NCBI GenBank assembly: GCA_964545715.1
Contig: CAZJHX010000258.1
Span: 1-9,696 of the forward strand
DNA length: 9,696 nt
Direction: 5' to 3'
Source of the DNA: CAZJHX01 sp964545715
GTDB lineage: Bacteria > Myxococcota_A > UBA9042 > GCA-2863065
Part shown: in pieces, positions 1-8,535 of the stretch
Layout: each line of letters starts with the position of its first letter
Numbering within the stretch: the stretch's first letter is position 1
Made by a program: the position numbers and the translations under genes
The notes under the pieces: generated by a model
Told to the model about the DNA's origin: nothing
Databases searched by the model: none
What the model saw: the letters and a program-made list of their open reading frames with translations, nothing else

Positions 1-3000
1 AACGAATCGCCTTCCGGCTCGGTGTTTGTTGCAACGTCCGGTTCGTCCGACCCGACAAAATCGTAGCGGAGCTGTTGGGCCAACCAGGCGACAAGAGCGT
101 CGACCCGTACTCGTCTGAGGCCCTGCAGTGGACGTTGAGGCGGCTTCTGGAGGATCCACCAGGGTCGTCGATGTCGCCGGTTCGACAATACGTTCAAGAC
201 TCGGCTGATTCGCTGGTTGTCCAGCGCCGAAAACGCACCGGATTGGCGAGCCGTCTGGCCGCGATGTATCGGCGCTACCTGCTGTATCGCGGCGACATGC
301 TGCTGCAGTGGGCGGACGGAAGTGGGGATGACTGGCAGCCCGAGCTGTGGCGCCGCCTGCGTTCGGCGATAGACGCGCCGACACCCCATGAACAGCTGGC
401 GGAGTTCGATGAGCGGCTCGCCGGCGGCGACGTCACGGGGTTGCCCGAACGTGTGTTGGCCTTTGGGCTCTCGGCGATCGCTCCGCTGCAGCTGCGAGTG
501 CTCGCTTCGCTGGATCGACGGCGCCCGGTCAGCCTGCTCAGACTCTTGCCCTCGGAACCCGCACTCCAAGCCGTGACAACGTCGGAGGTCGAGGCGCTCC
601 CTCCGCTGCTGCGTCGGCTCTCGAGCGTCGATCGGGACTTCCGGGCGCTGCTCGAAATGCATGCACCTGACGCGCAGTCCATCCAGCTCGCCGGCGCGTC
701 CAATTCGTCGGGTCGCGGAACCGCGCTGGCCACCCTACAAGCGGATCTGCGGCAGGCGACCCACCGCGGCCGAGTTGGCGACGAACCTGCCATATCGACC
801 GTGGATTCGAGCGTCCAGATCCACGCGTGTCACGGTCAGATCCGGCAGGTCGAGGTGTTGCGCAACGCGCTCCTCCGACTGTTCGCTGATGAGGGCGCCG
901 GTTTACAGCCGCGCGACGTCCTGGTGATGTGCCCGAATATCGAAACGTGGTCACCGCTGATCCGCGCGGTTTTCGACGACGGCGTTGTGGAGAAACGCGG
1001 TGCGACGGGACCCATCGACTCGCCTGGTTTCCCTCGGCTTCGTCATATGGTGGCCGATCGCAGCGTCCGCACCGAGAACCCGGTCGCCGAGGCACTGCTT
1101 CGCATCCTGGACCTTGGCCTGGGGCGCTTGCCGTCGACGGCCGTACTCGACCTGTTAACGCTCGATGTCGTGCGTTCGCGCTTTGGTCTTCAGCCTGAGG
1201 ACATGGGCGAGGTGCAACGCTTGCTCACCGAGAGTGGTTTCCGGTGGGGTCTGGACGCCGAGCACCGCGTTGAAGAGCACCGCCCCCACGATGGAACGCA
1301 CACCTTGCGGTTTGCGACCGATCGCCTCTTGCTGGGGTTGGCCATGGACGGCCGTTCGGAGCGCACGTTCGAGGGCGTATTGCCCGTGGACGACGCTGAG
1401 GCGGGCCCTGCGCGCGTGGCGGGTGCCGTTGCTGTGTTCTGCTCAACCCTGAGCGATGCGGTCCGCGCCATGCGTCCCGCCCGCCCCTTCTCCGAATGGG
1501 CCGAGGCACTTGAAGAGCTGTTGGACCGTTTCGTCAGGGTATCGCCCAAGCAGCAGTGGCTGTTGGCGCAGGTGACCGGGATGTTAGCCGAATCGACCGC
1601 TGCGGCCAGTGCAGCAGGGGCGCACATGGACCTGACTCTGCAGGAGGCGGTGCAGATCGTCTCCGGCCGATGCAGCGTTCCACTGCACGCACCGGGGTTC
1701 GTATCCGGCGCAGTCACCTTCTGCGCGCTGTTGCCGATGCGTAGCATTCCGTTTCGAGTGGTGTGTCTGCTGGGCATGGACGATGGGGCGTTTCCGCGTC
1801 GCCCGAGACGCGCCAGCTTCGACGCTCTCGAGCGCGAGCGGCGGCCCGGCGACCGTGACCCGCGAACGGACGACCGCTACCTGCTGCTGGAGGCCATCAT
1901 GGCCGCCCGCGACCATCTGATCGTCACGTACGCCGGCTATTCGGCGCGCAGCAACGCGGTGTTGGCGCCCGCGCCCGCGATTCAGGAGTTGATCGACACC
2001 GTGGCCAGGATGGCCCGGCAACCCGGCCAGGACATCGCAGACACGCGCGTCGACGTCGTACAGCGTCACCCACTTCACGCATTCAGCCCACGCGAGTTCG
2101 GCTGGGACGATCGGGCTCTCGGCGCGATCGAACCGCAAGGATTCGACCAGCGGATGTTAGCGGCGGCTCAAGCGTTGTGCGCGCCGCGCGTTCGGGCGCC
2201 GGACTTCCTGAGCGGTCCGCTCGATGAACCTGCAGAGCCTGTACAGACCATCCAGCTGTCGGACCTTCGGAGATGCCTGGAAAAAGGTAGCTTGTGGTAC
2301 CTGATGGAGCGCGTACTTGGCGTGCGCGAACCGCGGGACCTCGAGCCGATCAATCACGAGGACCCACTGGAACTGGATGCGCTGGAGCGTTGGTCGGTCG
2401 GCGCAGGCTGCATGGACCACATTGAGAGTCACGAGCGGTCCCTGGCGGAGACCCGGCGGCTGATGCGATTGGCGGGTGCCTTGCCGCTTGGCACATCCGG
2501 TGACGTGGAATTTGACGTGGTACACGCGGAGGCGTCGCGTGTTGTGGAGCAAGCGGGTGCCCTGTCCGGTTCACAGCCACCGGAGACAGTGACCGTTGAT
2601 CTGACGGTGGGCGACGTGAGGTTGGTCGGCAGAATCGACGGCGTCACGGGCGGTCGGCGCGTGTTGAGTGCGTTCAGCCGTTTGAATGACGGACGGACAC
2701 TGGCGGCCTGGCTTGAGCACGTCGTACTGGCGGTCGCTACAGGCCGCGTGATCGATACGCACCTGGTGAACCGCGGCACTGTTGATGGGGCCGTCGAGAC
2801 GACGATCGCCAGCACGGGTTCCATGCGAGCCAGGGCCGCCCAGACGCTGCAGGAACTGGTGGACCTGTTTGTGATGGCGCAGCGGTGGCCGGTGCCGTTT
2901 TTGCCGAAGCCGGCGCGCCTGTACGCCGCGAATATGGCCGGTGGTCTGGCGCCCCAAAAGGCGTTCGCCGTGGCGCGCAAGGCCTACGATGGTGAGCGGT

Positions 3001-3167
3001 TTGGTGGTGCGAAGCTCGCATGCAATGCGCGACTGATGCCGGGCGGGCTGACGGTCGAGGCACAGGTCGGTGGAGTGGAGCTGCCGGATGGCTGGGACTT
3101 CGGCGCGGTGGCGTGTCGTGTATGGGATCCGGTGCTGGACGCCATGACCGCGGAGGGGCAGCCATGA
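1..3167 (+). CDS. recC: RecC subunit of RecBCD (exonuclease V), 5'-partial
   Basis: RecC is the scaffold subunit of RecBCD: it splits the duplex, guides the 3' strand to the RecB nuclease and scans it for Chi. It is an inactivated helicase/nuclease fold. The reading frame (codons from base 3) is open to the left edge with 1054 visible residues. The first codons read RIAFRLGVCCNVRF and align with E. coli RecC from about residue 49, so roughly 48 residues are missing and the full length would be about 1100 (E. coli 1122). Family landmarks are LASRLAAMYRRYLLYR (243-290), VQIHACHGQIRQVEVLR (813-863), VVCLLGMDDGAFPRR (1758-1802) and the following GDRDPRTDDRYLLLEA. No D..DYK nuclease triad is seen in the C-terminal domain, as expected for RecC, and no AddB-like cysteine cluster. 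The stop overlaps the recB start (ATGA). A TTG at 75 could be taken as a start, but homology continues upstream of it. Identification is near certain. Confidence 0.95.
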   Translation, partial: RIAFRLGVCCNVRFVRPDKIVAELLGQPGDKSVDPYSSEALQWTLRRLLEDPPGSSMSPVRQYVQDSADSLVVQRRKRTGLASRLAAMYRRYLLYRGDMLLQWADGSGDDWQPELWRRLRSAIDAPTPHEQLAEFDERLAGGDVTGLPERVLAFGLSAIAPLQLRVLASLDRRRPVSLLRLLPSEPALQAVTTSEVEALPPLLRRLSSVDRDFRALLEMHAPDAQSIQLAGASNSSGRGTALATLQADLRQATHRGRVGDEPAISTVDSSVQIHACHGQIRQVEVLRNALLRLFADEGAGLQPRDVLVMCPNIETWSPLIRAVFDDGVVEKRGATGPIDSPGFPRLRHMVADRSVRTENPVAEALLRILDLGLGRLPSTAVLDLLTLDVVRSRFGLQPEDMGEVQRLLTESGFRWGLDAEHRVEEHRPHDGTHTLRFATDRLLLGLAMDGRSERTFEGVLPVDDAEAGPARVAGAVAVFCSTLSDAVRAMRPARPFSEWAEALEELLDRFVRVSPKQQWLLAQVTGMLAESTAAASAAGAHMDLTLQEAVQIVSGRCSVPLHAPGFVSGAVTFCALLPMRSIPFRVVCLLGMDDGAFPRRPRRASFDALERERRPGDRDPRTDDRYLLLEAIMAARDHLIVTYAGYSARSNAVLAPAPAIQELIDTVARMARQPGQDIADTRVDVVQRHPLHAFSPREFGWDDRALGAIEPQGFDQRMLAAAQALCAPRVRAPDFLSGPLDEPAEPVQTIQLSDLRRCLEKGSLWYLMERVLGVREPRDLEPINHEDPLELDALERWSVGAGCMDHIESHERSLAETRRLMRLAGALPLGTSGDVEFDVVHAEASRVVEQAGALSGSQPPETVTVDLTVGDVRLVGRIDGVTGGRRVLSAFSRLNDGRTLAAWLEHVVLAVATGRVIDTHLVNRGTVDGAVETTIASTGSMRARAAQTLQELVDLFVMAQRWPVPFLPKPARLYAANMAGGLAPQKAFAVARKAYDGERFGGAKLACNARLMPGGLTVEAQVGGVELPDGWDFGAVACRVWDPVLDAMTAEGQP
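3152..3158 (+). promoter_or_regulatory. Ribosome binding site of recB
   Basis: GGAGGGG lies five bases before the ATG at 3164, inside the last codons of recC. It decides the recB start: the frame is open further upstream to an ATG at 3020, but that would add 48 residues with no family similarity, read from within recC. The start overlaps the recC stop as ATGA, the usual arrangement for translational coupling of subunits made in equal amounts. Confidence 0.8.
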
Positions 3168-6100
3168 GCACCCACGACTACGACGCTGGTTTGCCGATCG
3201 TGTCTCAGGTCACGCTGCTGGAGGCGAGTGCGGGCACGGGAAAGACGTACTCCATCGCTGGGCTGGTGTGCCGGCTCGTCGCCGAACAGGACCTGCCGAT
3301 CGACGCGATTCTGGTGGTCACGTTCACACGAGCCGCCGCGGCCGAGCTGCGTTCGCGTATTCGGGCCAGACTTGGAGAGCACGCGCAGGAGACGGGTACA
3401 TCTGCGATCCATCGGTCGCGACTTGAGAGAGCGCTGGACACCTACGACGAAGCGGCCATCACGACGATTCACGGGTTCTGTGGCCGGGTCCTGGACAGAC
3501 ACGCCTTTGAGTGCGGTGCGGAGTTCGATCTGGAGCTGCTCGGCGACACTGGCGAGCTGCGCCGGCAGATCGCGCGAGATTTCTACATCAGCAAGACCCA
3601 TGACCTGGGACCGCTCACCGTCCGAGGACTGGCGCGGCTGCATGTGAAGCCGTCCGAGCTCGCGGATATCGCCTTGCTGACCGAGCTGGTGGCCGGCGCA
3701 ACCGTTTACCCGTTCACAGCGACGGGAGCCGGGTTCTCCGAAGCTGGCCTTCTAAAGGACGTCGAAGCGTTTCGGCGGCGGTGGCAGGCGGGACGCGACG
3801 CCATGATGGCCGAGCTGCGCTCTCAGGCGGAGGAGAAGATCCTACACAGAGGCACGTACGGGCTTGCAAAAAACGGGTCGGACAATCTCGTGAAGCGGGT
3901 GGATCGTGTCGAGGATTGGCTGCGGACTCCCGTCATTCCAGCGACCCGCGAGCAGCATTCCGCGCTTGCCGCGCTCTCGGCCGCCGGACTCAAACCGTAC
4001 AGCGGTCGTGATGACGATGTGCGCATCCCGGCGTTGGCGCACCCGATCCAGGCGATGCTGGAACGGATCGATCAGGAGATACCCCGGATTCGGGCGATGG
4101 CCAACATGCTGCGCCGTCAGTTTGTCGACTACGCGGCCGAGCAGCTGGGCGAGCGCAAGACTCGGGCGCGGCAGCAGGCATATCAGGATCTGCTGACCTG
4201 CGTAGAGCGGCGTGTGTCGGAACCGAAGGAAGGGGCGGACCTTCGAGACGCCCTTCGCGGTCGGTTCAGAGCCGTTCTTATCGATGAGTTCCAAGACACG
4301 GATCCCACCCAGTGGCGGATCTTCGAGTCCGTCTTCTCCGGCGGCCGAGTGCCGTTGTATCTGGTGGGTGATCCAAAGCAGTCCATCTATCGTTTTCGCG
4401 GCGCCGATATCAATGCGTACCGGGCTGCAGTTGATCGATCGGACCTGAGTTTGGGGCTTCGGATGAACTGGCGGTCGGACGGTCCGCTTTTGAAGGCGCT
4501 GGAGACCATCTTTGGGTCGGTCTCCAGTGGTTTCCTCGGGACCGGAATCGACGTCAGCCCCGTTAAGCCGGCGCCTGGCGCTGAACAGTCGCGGATCGAA
4601 TGGCCATCCCCAACCCCGCCGCTGCGTATCCGCCCTTTGAATACCCCACCCGACCAGAAGCCCTTGAAGGGGTTGTGTGAGGCCGCGATCATCGATCGGG
4701 TGGCAGCCGACGTGGTGGAGCTGCTGGCGTCCGGCGCGACGATTCCCATCCGTGACGCCGAGCGTCGCGCTGTTAACGCGGGCGACTTGGCGGTGCTGGT
4801 AAGAACCAACGCACAGGCGCAGTACGTTCGAGCGGCGCTGCTCGAAGCGGGGGTGCCGGCGGTACGGCACAGCGCCGACAGCGTGTTCGCCAGCGATGAC
4901 GCGGTCGACCTGCTCAAGGTGTTGCTGGCGATCGAACGTCCCAACCAGAAGGCCCGCGTCCGGGCGGCGCTGACCACCGCAATCATCGGCGTGACGGGCA
5001 GCGAGCTCGCGCGGCTGGAGCGGTCTGATGACCAATGGGACGAGCACGTGGACTTGCTGCGACGCGTTCGCGAGACGTGGGAGGAGGACGGCTTCACGCG
5101 CGCTATTCGTCTGCTCATGGACGCACGCTCAACTCCCGAGCGCCTGGGGCGAGTACTGGGCGGCGAGCGGCGGATCACGAATCTCAGACACCTGGCCGAG
5201 CGCGTCCACCACACCTGCACGACGGAGCGGCTGGCACTGCACGGCGCCGTCGCATGGTTGGCTGAGACGGTCGAAGCGAACGAGGACGATGCGCAGGAGA
5301 CGGACTCCGACGTCCTGCGGTTGGAGAGCGACGCCCCCGCCGTGCAGGTGGTGACGATCCACGCGGCCAAAGGGCTGGAGTACGCGGTGACGTTCGTCCC
5401 CTTCTTGTGGGATGCGCCGGGATTCGGTGGCGATCGCCAACGCAACCTTCGAGGCAACGACGAGACGTCCCCGTACCATCCGTACCTGGACGTTGATCTG
5501 GAGGTCGGAGCGGATCGGGCTATTCGGGTCGAACAGTGCAAGCGTGCGCATACGGCTGAGACCCGACGGCTGGCCTATGTGGCGCTGACTCGGGCGCGGC
5601 ACCACTGTGTGCTGTACCTGGCACCGTATAACAAGATGCCGAAGTCCCCGCTGGCGGGGCTGCTGTTCGGTGGCGAGGCGAATCCGGCCGGGGTCAACGG
5701 CGACGCTGCGATCGGCGCCGCCCTCGAGCGATTGGTCCAGCGAAGCGCAGGCACCATAGGTGTTGACGCGTTCGACGTTCTGGCTCCCGAGCTCACCCCG
5801 CTTGGGGGAACGGGTGGAGCGGTTCAGGCACGCACCTTCGGGCGTCGCCGGTTCGACACCTGGTGGAGGCGCACGAGCTTCTCGCAGCTGCGCAAGGGCC
5901 CGGATGGCGCCCTTATCCCGCAGAACCCAGGGCGGGGCGCGGATGACGAGGCTGACGAATCTGCAGAGAGCGACAGCGCGGATGTACTGGCGCCCGTGCC
6001 GCTCGCCGAGTTCGAACGCAGCGCCCGATTCGGCGACGTGATCCACGACGCCCTGGAGCACCACGACTTCACCGCGGGTGTTGACGCGCTCACGGCCTGC

Positions 6101-6773
6101 ATAACAGCGCAGGTGAAGCGGCATCGGCTTCCCAAGGCCGATCCGACCCTGCTCGGAGCCGGTCTGCAGGTGGCCATGGAGACGCCGCTGCCGTGCGGGT
6201 TCCGCCTCTCGGACCTGGCGACCGCCGACACGCTCAAAGAGCTAGCTTATTATGTCCCGATTGCGGGCGGCGAGCAGACTCACGGCCGCGGTTGGCTGAC
6301 CAGCTCTGGTCTGGCGCGGATTTTCGAGCAGCATCGCGCCCAGAACGGGCCGATCACGGACGCAGCGATAACGTCGCTGAAACAACGCCGCTTCTTCCCT
6401 GTGCAGGGCTATCTNNNNNNNNNNGATGGACCTCGTGGCGCGTCACGGTGGCCGCTACTACCTGATCGACTACAAGAGCAGCTATCTGGGCGCCATGGCC
6501 GCGGACTATCATCCGGCAGCGCTCACCGAACACATGGCTCAGCACCAGTATTTGCTTCAGTACCACCTGTACCTCGTCGCATTGAACCGATATCTCGCCC
6601 GACGAGTGACCAACTACGACTACGACACCCACTTCGGCGGCGTCCTGTACTTGTTTGTCCGCGGCATGGTCGGCGATGGCGAGACCGGCGCGTTCTTCGA
6701 CCGTCCGCCGACGAGCCTGGTAACGGCCTTGTCAGATCACTTCGACCATCCGGGAGGCGCCGCCGATGAGTGA
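3164..6773 (+). CDS. recB: RecB helicase-nuclease subunit of RecBCD, interrupted by an N gap
   Basis: RecB is the 3'-5' SF1A helicase and sole nuclease of RecBCD, and the subunit that loads RecA. All helicase motifs are visible: Walker A EASAGTGKT (K27), VVTFTRAAAAELRSRI, TIHGFC, Walker B LIDEFQDTDPTQ (D374/E375), LVGDPKQSIYRFRGADI (400-416), MNWRSD (434-439), TIHAAKGLEY (731-740) and YVALTRAR (805-812). The C-terminal PD-(D/E)XK nuclease has H961 (FGDVIHDALEH), then after the gap MDLV (D1089) and LIDYKSSYLG (D1102, K1104), matching E. coli H956, D1067, D1080 and K1082; the two aspartates are 13 residues apart in both. The post-gap coding frame begins at 6426 (ATG of MDLV) and is offset by one base from the frame before the Ns. 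Nine missing bases would give GYLxGxMDLV, like E. coli GYMKGFIDLV, and a 1202-residue protein (E. coli 1180). Post-gap residue numbers assume nine. Start chosen from GGAGGGG and the ATGA overlap with recC. It overlaps recD by 8 bases. Confidence 0.95.
6415..6424. other. Assembly gap (ten Ns) inside recB
   Basis: Ten consecutive Ns interrupt the RecB nuclease domain between GY(L) and MDLV. The preceding CTN codon is leucine whatever its third base. Coding resumes in another frame, so ten is not the true length. Nine unknown bases (or nine plus a multiple of three) keep one open frame, and nine exactly reproduces the residue spacing of E. coli RecB here. The run is most simply a placeholder of fixed length. 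No biological frameshift is supported. Confidence 0.95.
6752..6757 (+). promoter_or_regulatory. Ribosome binding site of recD
   Basis: GGGAGG lies eight bases before the ATG at 6766, within the 3' end of recB. The recD start sits in ATGAGTGA, where the recB stop (TGA, 6771-6773) falls inside the first recD codons. This supports translational coupling of recD to recB. Confidence 0.75.
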
Positions 6774-8520
6774 GCCGAATACTCTGCAGCGCCTTGTCGA
6801 GCAGAAGGTGCTCTCCGAGGTCGATGTGCTGTTTGCGCGCGCCCTCGGCCGCCTGGCCAATGAACACGACGAGCATGTTCCGCTGGCCGCGGCGCTGTGC
6901 AATCGCGCGCCTCGCTTCGGCCACGTCGCGGTCGACCTGACATCTCCCACCCGCGGCATCCGTGCGCCGGAGGGTGAGATCACCGTCCAATGGCCGGACC
7001 CGAGTGTCTGGCAAACCGCGGCAGCAAAGAGCCGGCTTGTGCGACCTCAGGCGGGGGACACGTCGCCGCTGGTGCTGGACGGATCTCGGCTGTACCTCAG
7101 GCGATACCACGAGCATCAGCAGGTTTTGGGCGCGCTGCTGCGAACGCGGGCGACACAGACGGCGGCGCCGGTTGCAACGCTGTATGACGACGATCCACTG
7201 CTGAAAGGCGCCAGTCCACGCCAACGTGAGGCGATCCGAACGGCCATGGGCAGGGCGCTGACGGTAGTGACCGGCGGCCCGGGCACTGGAAAAACCTGGC
7301 TGGTCCTACGCGCACTCGTCGCCCTGGTTCGAGCCCGGCTGATCGACAACCCGGGCGCACCGCCTCCAAACATTCGGCTGCTAGCGCCCACAGGCAAAGC
7401 GGCAGCCCGCCTGGGCGAGGCGGTGGCCACCGGTCTCGCGGAGCTGACGATCGATGACATTGTCCGCGATCACATTCCAGTCGGAGCGTCGACGATCCAC
7501 TCCGCCCTCGGCGTCAAGGGAGGCCACCTGGCCCGCTTCTGGCGCACGGCCGACAATCCGCTGGACGCGGACATCGTGGTCGTGGACGAGGCCTCCATGG
7601 TGGACCTCGTCTTGATGCGCCGCCTGGTCGAAGCCGTCCCGGACTCGGCCTCTCTGATCCTGCTGGGTGACCAACACCAGCTGGCGTCGGTGGAGGCCGG
7701 AGCGGTCCTGGCCGATCTTTGCCACGCAGCCACGCGCGCCCCGGACTCGGCCTGGTCCAAATCGATCGTCACGCTCCTCGAGAGCCACCGCTTCGATCCC
7801 AAGGGCCCGGTCGGTCGCCTGGCCGCGGCCATCCTTGCTGGCGATGAAGCGGCCACCCTCTCGGTGCTACAAGAAGGCACCGAAACGGTTCGCTGGCTCC
7901 CGCCGAACAAGGACCGTCTGTCGAAGGAGGCGACCACGGCGGTCCACGCGTCCCTGGAATCACACCGAACTGCCGTCCGCGCCGGCGACGATGAAGCCAT
8001 GCTCGCGGCGCAGTCGACGTTCCGCATCCTGTGCGCTCACCGACGAGGCCGTCTGGGCGTCTCTGGCCTCAACAAAACGGCGGCTACGGCAGTAGGCATT
8101 GGTCCAACCCAACAAACGTCGTGGTATCCGGGGCGCCCAATCCTGGTCCGTGAAAACGACCACGAACAACAACTCTACAACGGTGACATCGGCATCACCT
8201 GCGCCCCGACAGCCGACGGCGCCGTGCGAGTCGCGTTCCCGGGTGGCCCGGACGGCATCCGCCGCATCCTGGCGAGCCGTCTCCCGGGCTATGAAACCGT
8301 CTTTGCGCTGACGATCCACAAGTCACAGGGCTCAGAGTTCGACCACGTCATGGTCGTGATTCCAGACGGCTCCCAGCTCTGCACACGCGAGCTCCTGTAC
8401 ACCGCGGTCACCCGGGCCAGACACCGCGTCACCCTGATCGCCTCGACCGAGGCCATTCGCCAGGCCCTGGCCCAACGCGTTGAACGGATCACGGGGCTCG
8501 AAGAGCTGGTGCTGGCGTGA
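6766..8520 (+). CDS. recD: RecD 5'-3' helicase subunit of RecBCD
   Basis: RecD is the fast SF1B helicase of RecBCD, moving 5'-3' on the strand opposite to RecB, and is the subunit through which Chi control of nuclease activity is exerted. The 584-residue length fits RecD (E. coli 608) and not the longer RecD2 type. Visible elements in order: an N-terminal RecB-binding region (LVEQKVLSEVDVLFARALGR, then PLAAALCNRAPRFGHVAVDL), Walker A VTGGPGTGKT (K176), APTGKAAARLGEAV, ASTIHSALGV, Walker B VVVDEASMVD (D274/E275), LLGDQHQLASVEAGAV (299-314), LLESHRF, the family signature WYPGRPILVRENDHEQQLYN before GDIGI, TIHKSQGSEFD (516-526) and YTAVTRARH (545-553). All ATPase motifs are intact, so the subunit should be active. 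It is last of the recCBD set, with a GGGAGG site eight bases before the start and an 8-base overlap with recB. The DUF6361 gene begins 15 bases after its stop. Confidence 0.96.
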   Translation: MSEPNTLQRLVEQKVLSEVDVLFARALGRLANEHDEHVPLAAALCNRAPRFGHVAVDLTSPTRGIRAPEGEITVQWPDPSVWQTAAAKSRLVRPQAGDTSPLVLDGSRLYLRRYHEHQQVLGALLRTRATQTAAPVATLYDDDPLLKGASPRQREAIRTAMGRALTVVTGGPGTGKTWLVLRALVALVRARLIDNPGAPPPNIRLLAPTGKAAARLGEAVATGLAELTIDDIVRDHIPVGASTIHSALGVKGGHLARFWRTADNPLDADIVVVDEASMVDLVLMRRLVEAVPDSASLILLGDQHQLASVEAGAVLADLCHAATRAPDSAWSKSIVTLLESHRFDPKGPVGRLAAAILAGDEAATLSVLQEGTETVRWLPPNKDRLSKEATTAVHASLESHRTAVRAGDDEAMLAAQSTFRILCAHRRGRLGVSGLNKTAATAVGIGPTQQTSWYPGRPILVRENDHEQQLYNGDIGITCAPTADGAVRVAFPGGPDGIRRILASRLPGYETVFALTIHKSQGSEFDHVMVVIPDGSQLCTRELLYTAVTRARHRVTLIASTEAIRQALAQRVERITGLEELVLA

Positions 8521-8535
8521 GCGAGCGCTCCTGAA

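Noticed and set aside
75..77. TTG at 75 as the start of recC
   Set aside because: The frame is open to the window edge, and the residues upstream of 75 (RIAFRLGVCCNVRF and following) match the RecC family, so the gene begins outside the window.
3020..3163. An N-terminal extension of RecB from the ATG at 3020
   Set aside because: It would lie wholly within recC, has a low-complexity Gly/Arg-rich composition unlike RecB, and the start at 3164 has a strong ribosome site and fits the family N-terminus.
3685..3692. A single E. coli Chi octamer GCTGGTGG inside recB
   Set aside because: One copy in about 10 kb of GC-rich DNA is expected by chance, Chi differs between lineages, and the RecC contact residues here are not those of E. 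coli.
3842..6124. Long open frames on the minus strand opposite recB (331 to 401 codons)
   Set aside because: They are antisense to the conserved motifs of recB, read as Arg/Ser/Pro-rich sequence with no recognisable domain, and are typical of high-GC DNA.
7639..7753. Direct repeat CCGGACTCGGCCT at 7639-7651 and 7741-7753
   Set aside because: Thirteen bases encoding PDSA twice within recD; it is not linked to any boundary or mobile element and fits coding coincidence.
8523..8530. Palindrome GAGCGCTC between recD and the DUF6361 gene as operator or terminator
   Set aside because: Only eight bases with no loop and no T-run, common in GC-rich sequence; too weak to call.
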